The notes under the pieces are model-generated. The model was not told where the DNA came from. It did not search any database and saw only the letters and a program-made list of their open reading frames with translations. 64,000 bases of DNA, from assembly GCF_000203795.2 (NCBI RefSeq), contig NW_006281099.1, positions 360,690-424,689 on the forward strand, read 5' to 3'. A program made the translations under genes and the position numbers. Position 1 is the stretch's first letter, and every line of letters starts with the position of its first letter. Origin of the DNA: Batrachochytrium dendrobatidis JAM81 (Eukaryota; Chytridiomycota; Chytridiomycetes; Rhizophydiales). Shown here piece by piece: positions 10,076-20,677 of the stretch.

Positions 10076-11470
10076 ATGACTCGTCAACGGTCCTTGTCCA
10101 GGCCTAGAGGTCGCAGCCCACCTACTTCCAGTCAAAGAGACCGTCACAAGACAAGAGAAAGTAGTATGAGTCGTAGTCCCGTCAGACATCCTACAAAGAC
10201 CGCCAATGGAGATGATGTAGATGCCGATATTGCAGTCAGACCTTTGCCCAAATACAGCCGTCCTTCGTCACCATTAGCAGAAAAAGTATCCGTTGGAAAG
10301 GAAGAGACAGCAAGAAAGTCCGTCAAGGGATCTGCTTTGTCTGGCTCTTTGGCTCGTAGTCGCACCCGTAGTCCAAGTCCGTCAAGAGGCCGCCAGCGAG
10401 CAAGGTCCAGGTCTAGGTCCAGATCCAGTAGGTCGTATTACTCTTCTCGTTCAATGTCTCGGTCTAGATCTCGCTCAATTTCTCGTTCCAGATCTCGTTC
10501 AGTTTCCCGGTCTAGATCTCGCTCAGTTTCTCGATCTAGGTCCCGCTCCTATTCTACCCGATCGTCTTATTCATATCGATCTGGAAGTCGCCGTACTTTT
10601 TCTCGTTCCAGATCTAGGTCATATTCTCGGTCTAGATCTCGCTCGTGGTCCAGATCTCCTCGTACTCGATTTCGTCAAAGATCAAGGTCAAGGAGTCGGT
10701 CACCTTTTGCTCGTCGCTCATTTCGTCGAAGCAAAAGTCCTCCCAGAACCACCGGGTATGGGAATCGACGCCGTCGTAGCCGTAGTCCACTTCCTCCTTT
10801 GAGGAAACCTTTGATTAAAACAGTAACCGTCTATCCACTTACCAACAATGTTGAAAAGGCGCATGTGAGAGAGATATTGACATATTTCGGTGATGTGGTG
10901 CGTGTAGATCTTCAGCGTGTCAGAGGTGGAAGTGCTAATGGAGATGGAGGACTAAAGATTGCTGAAATTGCTACAACATCATCCGAAAATGACCACGATA
11001 ATGGAACGGGCGATCTTAAAAACACACCGCATCAAAAGGCAATTGTAGAGATGAGTACTGTGAAGGATGCCGATGAAGTAGTACACGGCATGCACAATGG
11101 CATGATTGATGGCCTTACTATCAATGTAGTGATGCTCACAGCAGTAGAGAATGAAAATCGGTTTAAAGGGATCAGCGGATCAAATATGGACAGAGCTGGT
11201 GGTAATCAAGGTGGTTCAGATCGTGGTCGTAGCAGAATGATGGATTCACGACTGCCTGCACGGAATGGTCGAGGAAGAATTGGGTTTAACAGCATGCGTG
11301 AAGACCGCAGACCATTTCAACGCAGTGGTGCAAGATCTCGGTCTAGATCTATATCACGATCTCCATCCCGAAAGAGATTAGCTGAAGGAGGCAGACGAGA
11401 TCCAGTTCGTGGACGTTTCCGTAGCCCGCCCCGGAGAGATGTTCGCAAATGGAGTCCAAGTAGACGATGA
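10076..11470 (+). CDS. SR-rich RRM protein, RNPS1-like
   Basis: Nuclear RNA-binding protein of 464 residues in a single exon, best compared with RNPS1, a splicing activator and exon-junction/ASAP-complex subunit. The first ~240 residues are an RS domain with dense RSRS runs (about 10380-10700). One RRM follows at about residues 245-355: IKTVTVYPLTNNVEKAHVRE (RNP2-like strand), EILTYFGDVVRVDLQRV, and KAIVEMSTVKDADEVVHGM (RNP1-like strand). The RRM is interrupted by a Gly/Asn/Thr-rich loop of about 30 residues. The tail is again Arg/Ser-rich. The RS region at DNA level is a simple repeat of TCTCG/AGATC units and may vary in length between strains. The RNPS1 name rests on architecture (RS-RRM-RS) and a few RRM residues, so it is not certain. 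Confidence 0.75.
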   Translation: MTRQRSLSRPRGRSPPTSSQRDRHKTRESSMSRSPVRHPTKTANGDDVDADIAVRPLPKYSRPSSPLAEKVSVGKEETARKSVKGSALSGSLARSRTRSPSPSRGRQRARSRSRSRSSRSYYSSRSMSRSRSRSISRSRSRSVSRSRSRSVSRSRSRSYSTRSSYSYRSGSRRTFSRSRSRSYSRSRSRSWSRSPRTRFRQRSRSRSRSPFARRSFRRSKSPPRTTGYGNRRRRSRSPLPPLRKPLIKTVTVYPLTNNVEKAHVREILTYFGDVVRVDLQRVRGGSANGDGGLKIAEIATTSSENDHDNGTGDLKNTPHQKAIVEMSTVKDADEVVHGMHNGMIDGLTINVVMLTAVENENRFKGISGSNMDRAGGNQGGSDRGRSRMMDSRLPARNGRGRIGFNSMREDRRPFQRSGARSRSRSISRSPSRKRLAEGGRRDPVRGRFRSPPRRDVRKWSPSRR

Positions 11471-12152
11471 TTTCAGGATGGAGATTCTTTAATTTACCTC
11501 TGATCTAGCGGTTGCTTTGTAGATCCTTATGCCTTTTATCTTTTTATTCAATTAAAAATTGCCAGTTCCATCTTTGGCTGTCGTGTATTGCTGGTCTAAA
11601 TAGTTGAATGCTTTTGGCTTGGACAGTATTTGGCGTATATAATACTTTGTGTGTATGAACTTATATTGTGCCCATTGCAAAAGGCATACAGTTTTACATG
11701 ATTGATATTCCTGCTTTAAGCTTTATCGTAAATAGTCATGCCGTCAAACTTATTGCAAAGAATTCCAGCAATATGGAATGGTCTACTCTTATACACGGAA
11801 AAAACTGCACAGCAACAGGAAATGGCTGATCGTTACCACACAGCAGAATGGACGCAGTATAAGATAAAATGCGTTGATGCAATCTAATCAGAAATGCGCC
11901 GAGTCTGCAAAGCAATGCTTAAAGCAGTTTGGCTCCAGATGGTTTTGGGCAATATATCTGATTATCTTTATAATTGTTGCTTTAAAAATATATACAATAA
12001 TTATAAAATATGAATACTACAGTCTTATTAGGGCAAGTATCGTTTAAAGAATCATGTCAGATACAAAAGTAATGCAAGAAAGATTCAAGAGCTAGATTGT
12101 ATGTGCTTAATTCAAGTCGAATGCTCTGGTTATTACTGTAGATAATAAATTA
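11471..12152. other. Intergenic, AT-rich, nothing recognised
   Basis: This 680-bp stretch after the SR-protein gene holds no open frame with recognisable motifs and no tRNA or snRNA that I can identify. It ends at the left TIR of copy H. Confidence 0.4.
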
Positions 12153-12530
12153 CAGCTGTATTCACGTGAAATAAAGCTTGTATCATCTTGCAGTCACTGC
12201 CACTATTTTATATCGGAGTATCAATGCCCAAACATTCGTTACGCTTTCCTATTATAAATTAACTGCATTGCCTCTTCAATAGACACTAATTTTCCAATCA
12301 ACACAGCGTCCATATGATGCATACAAAACCAAACCAATTTGAACTAGAATTGTCCCTTTTTTATCTTCTGCAGTCATACATTGCACGATCTCCAGATTCG
12401 TACATTGCGATCCATATATTGGGCTTGACTGTTGAGTATTCTAATATCAGATCCACTCACTAGTTCAAAAAATAATTTTGGGAATGCAACAGTTGTTTCC
12501 ATACCAATCACTGAATGTTTATTTGTAATG
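12153..12530 (+). repeat. TIR element, copy H, 3'-truncated
   Basis: The left end CAGCTGTATTCACGTGAAAT follows TA at 12151-12152. The interior (around 12350-12520) matches copy D, including the TACATTGC-GATC/ATCC-AGAT block. The right TIR is not seen, so the end is approximate. Confidence 0.75.
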
Positions 12531-13138
12531 TTTGGAGAAAGGGAGAGTTGGAGATTGAACAGATGTGGATTAACTGGAGCTGTGATGCGAACATTTGCTT
12601 AATTTTTTATACAGAATGGGTAGAGACCAATGAACCTTGTCAAAGGATTGAAAGAATACAACAGTGTGGTAAATCTAGTAGAAACTGGCCCAGCTATTTC
12701 ATAAGCCAGTTGTTTTTATGTGGTTTGGCCCCATTTGTTCCATTTTATGTGGATATGGCTGCAAGTTTAGCTACAGACCATAAATTCAAAGCAAATGCGA
12801 ACACGTATTGTTTATATGGTTCTAATAGTATTTCCAACGGCATATCTGATGCTTGTTGATCTGCATCAAATTTGCCAAAGCACACATACCACTTCATATT
12901 TTCTATTTAACGGTGCATCCTAGTCAAATAAAGTTGGTGAAAAGAAACCATCTATTGACCAGCTCTTTTGACAGATTCAATATAATTTGCAGCTTTAGTG
13001 TTTGCCTTTACAAGCTATTGGTAATTTCCAGCCAACAGGTGCAAGCTCTAAGCGAGTATAAATTTCGACGCTGCTCCAGCAGCAGCATTTCAAATACACC
13101 AAGTAGACATATCTACTAACGGGAAACTGGTTACTCAG
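12531..13138. other. Upstream region of the DIP2-like gene
   Basis: No gene recognised. A TATA-like stretch (GAGTATAAATTT at about 13056) lies about 80 bp before the first ATG of the following gene and could be part of its promoter; an additional upstream exon is not excluded. Confidence 0.35.
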
Positions 13139-16100
13139 ATGAGCTCAGGAAGGTTGGGCCACAGTGTATCTGAAGGTGTCAAAGAATCCGAAGCCCAACA
13201 TGATTCAGCATTCTCTTCATTCAAGACACGCATGCCAGACCTGGAATTGAACCAAACGGCCGATGAGAGAATTGAGCGATTCAAGCATCAGCTACTCATG
13301 GATATGGGAAATGCGACATTTACCAAGGTGAGCCGACTGTTTGATACTAGAATGTGATGGATTTTAAATCGGAGGCTTTTGAGATCCACCATGACTGTAT
13401 CAACCAATACACTGGTTAATGACAGTCCTGGTAGTTGCGATGGAGGGATAAATGTACCGTTTCTATTTCTAGTTGGCAAGTAGAAGCGCGTAGATAGCAG
13501 TGATTGCTTTGATTATAAAGCTATTGTATTGGCATTGAATAGGATGGATGGAAGATGCAATTCATGCCTGAATGGTCAACTGGGAAACTATCTTGACTGA
13601 ATATGCTTATTGTAAAGTGTGACAAGACACATTAGCTAATTTCTACACACCTGGTTACTGCTCAACCACAAACCATGTGGTAAAACTTGCAATCGTCTTG
13701 GGTTGATATGTGGATCAATACTTGTCAAATCGTACATTGATGGGCGAATAGTCTGCACCAAGACTCGAACACAATGCTTTTTCAACAGAACAGTCTCGGC
13801 CACAATTGGAAGCACTTTCTTCCCCTCTGTTACGCTCGGTATCTTTCCATACCCAACAACAACCAATACACTATCAGGCATCGCAGCAATCGCTCCCAGG
13901 ACAGCCAATGCAGCCTCTGCCATCCAATGCTAAACCAGAAGATGGCGAGACCAAACAGCAGCCTGTTCTGCTGCAGCAAGCGCATCACCCATTGCAGCAG
14001 CAACACACTCAGTATTTTCAGCAGCAGCATGCTTATTCGCGTCCACTTCCAATGCTGCCAGGACATGCGATACAACCTTCGTCTATAGCCCATCCTTATC
14101 AACCACCTCCACCATTTCAGATGCATTCTTCTAGTACTGCTGAGAATGGGCCTCCTATTTCTATCCATCCGCAACAGCGACCCTTACCTCTTCCTCCAAG
14201 ACCCATCGTGCCAATAGGAAGACCTCCACAGAATCAGATGATGGGGTACCCTCAATATCAACAGTTTCTGCAGTACCAGCATGCCAACAACAGTGCTGGA
14301 AACATCATCAATGTTTATCATCAGCCAGGACAGCTGCCTCCTCGACCATTCCCTCCAACTTTTACTCAATTGCAGCAGCTCAACCATATGCCAGGTGGCC
14401 AGTATATACGAGTTGCTCCTCCTGCTTATACTACTGCCATGAGCCACGGTCATTTGGTGCAGTCGCCAGCAATGGCCAATGTCGGTGGTGGGTTTTTGCC
14501 ACCAATGCATCCTCCATCATTCAGACCTGTAATGGATCTTGCTTATGTTCCTGAGCCTTTCTTGGATTCTCATCCAACACCAGTTTTCCAATCTGCTCTA
14601 GATAGCAGTGTCGACAGCAACTCGGATATAAGTGCTTCAAGATCAATTTTAAATACAAAACCAATTCCAAGTTTACCCCAAAGTCAGGTGCAATCTAATA
14701 ATACTGTCATTACAAAACAAGTTGTAGATTCAAATTCGAACCAGATTTTGCCAGCTGAAAAACAGCAGGCATCAATATCATTTACTACTACGCCTGTCCA
14801 GCTTCAATCTTCACTTGCATCGACCTATTCCAACATGCCACCGTCTTCATCTCAACAACACGAGTCAGTTTTTCCCAAGGTTGCTCCTGAAAATACTGTC
14901 TTGGCTATCAAGTCAACCGCACTATTTTCTTCTGATGCTGTAGTTCCTCCAGTAGTAAATATACTTGAAGCATCTCCTATTGCTAATGATCATCCCTCTA
15001 CTACTGAACTGGTAAATCAATCCACTGATCAATCTACTGATCAATCCACTGATCAATCTGCATCATCGCATTTGGTGTCTGAATCACAGAATTCGCTTGC
15101 TGCTGGGCTATCAGACGTATCGCTTGCTCCATCTCCTCATATATCGGCATTTATTGCGCGTTCTGGATCTAGTGTCAGCATTGCCAGTATGGCTTCGTCC
15201 CATAGTGGCGCTTCATATAATATTTCTACTCCAAATTCCCCAGATCTACGCACCGTTAGCTGTTTATCCAAGGCAATCGATCAAAAACAGCTCGAGGAGG
15301 AAGATGCAAACGTATACCAACCTGTCGAGCCTGACTATGCTAGCGCAGAGACTAGACAGCATATGTTCCATATTACAAGTGGATCATCCAGCACTGCCGG
15401 ATCTCCAATGGGATTTGCTTTATCTATGAGTCCTGCTAGCTCATCGTTGGCAGCTACTGGTCCAGGATCCTTTCATTCTCAGTGGCAGCCACAAAATGTT
15501 CATAATGGACGATCCATGTCACCACTGCGCGGATCTGTTCCTTCTCCTGCAATGAAGACAGGATCCGTTGATAGTCAGACTTATGGTGCATCGCCTGATT
15601 CTGCAGTCATGGCAAAAAAATCATTTGAAGATGCACTAAAGAGACCAACAGGATCAGGATTATCCAGTCCTGCACATGCATTGCTTCCCGGTATAGAGCC
15701 GGATCTACATGCATTTATTGGATCTCCGCTAACTCGACGCCATTCGAGCGTTCGCAGAGGTGGGCTGACTTCACGATTGCGCACAACCACTTCCAATCAA
15801 GTACTGCCAACTATTCCTCGCAAAGTTAACCCGCCATTGCAGGATGAGGCGACTGGAGTTTTTTTGGATAAATTCCCCTCCATCTCCATGCTGTTGCAAC
15901 ATAGAGCACACCATGCAGTCGGTGCTCATGCACTTGCTTTGACCATGCTTGATCCAGCTGGAAAGGATAGTGTTTCTATATCTTTTGATAAACTATACCT
16001 CAAAGCATTGCGTGTTGCCGAGGTGCTGCATCGAAAGCTTTATTCTTCATCTTTGACTGGCCAATTCGACGATGTTGCTCCTGTTGCACTTTTATATAAA

Positions 16101-19100
16101 CGCTCAGATTGGATCGATTTTCTTATTGCAATGTTTGGCTGCATGCTAGTGGGAGTTGTTGCAGTACCCATTGTCACATCATCTGTGAATAATGCCGAAG
16201 AGCTTGCCGAGTTGGAATTTATTCTTGAATCGTCTAAAATCGAAATGTGTCTTACCACTGACACCAATGTGCGCGTCTTGACTAAGCTATACTCGCAACG
16301 CGGTGGAGCTATTCCTCGACTTGAATGGCTAAAAACTAATGAACTAGGAGCATATAGCGCTCAGCGCGAGTCTGCTTCTACCGATAGAAAACAAAGCACA
16401 GGAGAATCGTCCAGTACTGAATCTATCGAGGATCCAACGTGGCTACTAAAGCTCACCGATACTACATCTGATCGGATTGCATATATAGAATATGTCAAAA
16501 ACTCTTATGGCGAATACAAAGGAGTTGCTGTTCATCATGGCATGATAATGGCTCAATGTTCAGCTGTCAAAATAGCCTACGACCTTCAATTTTCTGATGT
16601 GATAGGTGTCTGTCTTGAGCCGCGTCAACACGTTGGACTTCTTTTTTCTGGATTTGCCAATATATATGCCGGCTGTGCGTCTGTGCTATTCTCTGAATCC
16701 GCCATATGTACGTATGGATTGTGGCCAAAATGCATCACAAAGAAAAAAGTGTCTTTATTTGTCACGGATATGGGATGGACGTATGAACTCATTGCTTCCA
16801 ACAAGTCTGCCAAGCCCACCACGGAGACTTTGTCGAATATGTCTGCACTGAAAAAATATATTATTAATTCAGAAACCCTTCTCCCAGGCATTGCAGCTGC
16901 GATTTCCAGTACATTACAGCCTTTTGGATTTCCCGGACCTGGTGTTGTTGCTTCACTCTTCACGTTAAATGAATTCGGCGGATCTATTGTTTCTATGGAT
17001 AATATCACTCAAGCCTCATTTATGGAACATACCTTGCGTCTTAGCTCAATTCGTAGCCATCGGTTTGAATTTCTTTACAATCAATCTGGTGCTGAAGTGC
17101 CTGATTCGATTCGCGTGTGCGACTCTGGCGTTGTAATGCCCCAAGGCTCTGTTGCTATCATAGATGATGAGACTGATACACTTGCTTTAAATGGATGTAT
17201 TGGTGAGATTTGGATTTCTGGTCCTCATATTCCCAAGACGCTTCAAAATCTACCGAAACTTACTGAGCATGTGCTTCAGGGACGTCCTATGCTTTTTGCT
17301 AGTCCTAACGATGTTTTTCCGGAGAGCCTTGGAGTGAAACCCATCAAATCTTCTCAATCGAATGAACTCAATGTTTCTGACAAATGCGCAACAGAATCCG
17401 TCATTTCCCACAATCATATACGAACAGGACTCTATGGATTTCTACTTACTCGTAAACAGGTCCCATCATTGCCAGATTTAGAACCTAGGATAATTGTACT
17501 AGGCAAAGCAGGAGGCATTATTTTTCAGCGGACAGTTGATATACCGCGTATGCCTGTTCATCCTTTGGCGTCGACAAAACCACCACTTCAAACAAAAGAC
17601 GACAATTCCAAAATGTCCAGTTCACAAAAAGAATACAGCTTTCATTTGGCTTCACAGCTAGGCAACACTGTAGCACTGTATGTTCCTGGTGTGATTGCTA
17701 CGGTGTTTTTCGATATTCTGTTACACGGCGAGTTTCTTCCCGTTGTTCTTGTTGAAACACACCGTGAGGATGTTGATATGATAGGTCCTCATATCTACCA
17801 AATTTTGAGCGAGATGTATGACTTGCATGTGTTTTGTGTTTCAGTATGTTATCCTGGCTCATTGCCACGCATGTATGCAGACACTCATACAGGCTCAGGG
17901 TTTCAAACCTCGTTTATTGGATTTGATGCACCTGCTGTAATGCGTGTTGCACCTGGATCTCCATTTAGCACCACTGTCAAGATTGGATACGATAATACCC
18001 TGTGTTTACAAAAGACGATCAATGTGGACGTTGAGAGCAGTAGAAAGCTATTCCACTCGGGCTCGCTTAATCCCTTGTTTGTGTATTTTAATGGATCTCC
18101 CAGAGTCTATGGGCATATTTTGCAGAGCCCAATTCCTGTATCACACCAACTTACAAATACAGAATCCAATACATTGCAGATTGTTGGTGCAATGAAAGAT
18201 GCTCCAATTTTAGATGATAGATTTAAAAAAGATCTGCGATCATTCAAGTCCGTGCTGGAGTTGCTTATGTGGCGTACAGAAATAACTCCAGAGAACATGG
18301 CGTTTACTGCAGTTGATATGCGAGGACGAGAAACCAAAATCGTCACGTTTGCCAAACTGTCTACCAAAATTCATGCACTTGCCAAACATTTGGTAACAAA
18401 AGCAAACCTTTCTTCGGGCGATCATGTGCTGTTGATCTGCACACATACACTCGAGTATCATATTGCTGTATGGGCGTGCTTGTATGCCGGAATTGTATGT
18501 ATTCCTATTCACCCACCTGATCCTACTCGACTCAAAGAAGATATTCCTGTGTTGTTGAGGCTTGTGGATGAGTTTAAAGTCAAACAAGTGCTTGTCAATG
18601 GTCCTGTCGAGCAAGATTTTAAATCCAAGGCAATTCGTACATTGATTCGAACCATGCGTGGTCCAATGATCAATTCTTCACAGTATTCCATTTTCCCAGA
18701 TATCTGCAATGTGTCCAAGGCAAGCAAAACTAATAAGCACATGTCAATCAATGATACTGCTTATCAACCACGCACCCATTCAAAGAATGCTGCTGCGGTG
18801 GTGTTGGTTTCTTTTAACCCCGATATGCAATACACGTGCGTTAAAATATCGCACAAGACTCTTATGGAGCAATGCCGTATTCAAGTCACTCAGAGCAAAA
18901 TGTTGCGATCGACTTTATACAGCAACAATTCTTCCGGACAAATTTCATCTGATCGATATTCACCACCCACATCACGTCCACTAGTGTCTTGTCTTCGCGC
19001 ATGCAATGGCATTGGATTTACCTATTCGCTACTTCTTGGCGTATACACTGGTGCTGGTACCTATATTATTTCTCCTTTTGATTATTTTGTCAATCCTCAA

Positions 19101-20383
19101 ATTTGGTTTGATGCTATTCACAAGTATAAAGTCAAGGATGTGTTTGCGTCGTATTCAATGACGGCACATGCAGTGAATGCGATGCGAACAGGCTTACTCC
19201 GACCTTTTTCATTACACAATCTTGAGAACCTAATGATTCCACTGGATGGTCGTCCGCAGCCACATATGTTTCAAGCTATTTCAGGTACATTTGCACCTAG
19301 CAAATTATCTGATCAATCTATATCAAACGTATATACACCTATTTTTAATCCACTAGTATCTTCACGATCCTACATGGCTGTTGATCAAACTACACTCTGG
19401 CTTGACTCGAGTGAACTGCGTAATGGATGTATTAAAGTTGTCAAGGAACTTCGCGGACGACATGACTTGGCGACAGAGCTGAATTCTACAGCTGTGTCGA
19501 TCAGTGATACCATCATGGTTCAGGACTGTGGCGTGATTGTCAACAATACGGTTGTGGCAATTGTCGATCCCATAACAAAGCAGCTATGTAAACCCAATAG
19601 AATTGGTGAAATATGGGTTAGCTCGCCTGGAACAATTGACGGTATTACAGGCTCAGAAGCAGCTAATGGAGCACACAATGGTCGTCCAGCGGGATTATTT
19701 GATTGCGTGATACCAGGCATTGATCCTGGGTTAAAGTTCACCCGTACATGTGATCGTGGGTTTTTATGGCCTGTGCCTGTTTCTGCACTTGAGGCTCAGG
19801 CATTAGCTATTGGTGATGAACCCGCTAGTGGATGGGATGGGTTAGTTAATACTGGACTGCCATACGAGTTGGTTTTGTTTACACTGGGACCTTTTGTGGA
19901 TGAAATTGTAGTAGATGGATTGATCCACTATCCCGAAGATATCGAGGCAACGATTGAACGCTGGAGTGTAGCCTCTACTATAGATGGGTGGTATGTACAT
20001 GGTTTAAAACTGTTTTATTTGAAACTTGTTATATCTAACTCGAGTATTTTAGTATGGTATTTAAATCGCAAAATCAAGTTATTGCTGCGGTCGAATGTGT
20101 GAATCTACAGATGGCATTAAACATGGCACCTCAGATTATGTTGGCAGTGTTGGCCAAGCATAGATTCTTGTTGAGCTTGATTGTGTTTGTACCTTTGACT
20201 TTGCTTGCCAAGAGTCGACACAATGAAAAACAACGAGGTCGAGTTGCCACTGCATTCCAAATCGGAAAACTGTAAGTTTGATACGTGAATGACAATTTTT
20301 AGACTTTTATACTAACTCTGCTTGTAAATACCAGTCCTGCTATGGCAACAATCCACATCTCACCCACATCGAATAAAGCATAA
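13139..20383 (+). CDS. DIP2-like protein with two adenylation-type domains
   Basis: Very large protein (about 2,200 residues) of the DIP2/fungal Cmr2-like family: two tandem acyl-CoA-synthetase/FAAL-like AMP-binding domains. DIP2 proteins act in fatty-acyl/diacylglycerol metabolism. Exons fit 13139-13327, 13752-about 19988, about 20055-20272 and about 20336-20383. The N-terminal ~650 residues are low complexity (Gln, Pro, Ser; four STDQ repeats at 15018-15060). Domain 1 starts near VFLDKFPSISMLLQHRAH (15860). Domain 2 starts near 18290 (ENMAFTAVDMRGRETKIVTF) and includes HVLLICTHTLEYHIAVWACL. The usual Ser/Thr/Gly-rich ATP-loop is degenerate in both domains (KNSYGEYKGVAVHHG; VSFNPDMQYTCVKISH). 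The last exons give PLTLLAKSRHNEKQRGRVA, the C-terminal lysine-containing region of this family. A DMAP1-binding N-terminus is not evident. Convergent with ArgRS. Confidence 0.85.
15018..15060 (+). repeat. 12-bp coding tandem repeat (STDQ)
   Basis: Three to four copies of a 12-bp unit (CAATCYACTGAT) encode repeated Ser-Thr-Asp-Gln within the low-complexity N-terminal half of the DIP2-like protein. It keeps frame, so length changes would be tolerated. Confidence 0.85.
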
Positions 20384-20677
20384 CGACAATTTGACTACAT
20401 GTTTACATCATTAAATGAAGTAGAGAATAGTTCAATTTATAGCAGTGCAAGATAGAAATAGTCTTGAATGTTCAAACAGGTTTAGTACTGTATTCGTAGT
20501 ATATATCGGTAGAAGTTTAAATATTTTAACGCAAGTCTTGTTTAAAAAACGGGTATCACTCGATGCACTTATATACTACTTGTATTGGATGAAAGATACG
20601 TTTATTTTAACAGCCAAATTTACGCAACAGCAATTTTTGGAATCGGTTAATTTTGAGTATATAGTTTATAACAAAGC

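Noticed and set aside
10293..10802. 169-codon frame rich in Leu, Val, Asp and Gly
   Set aside because: Out-of-frame reading of the RS-repeat region of the SR protein; composition mirrors the repeat.
12515..12859. 114-codon plus-strand frame
   Set aside because: Starts inside TIR copy H and has no recognisable domain or splice partner.
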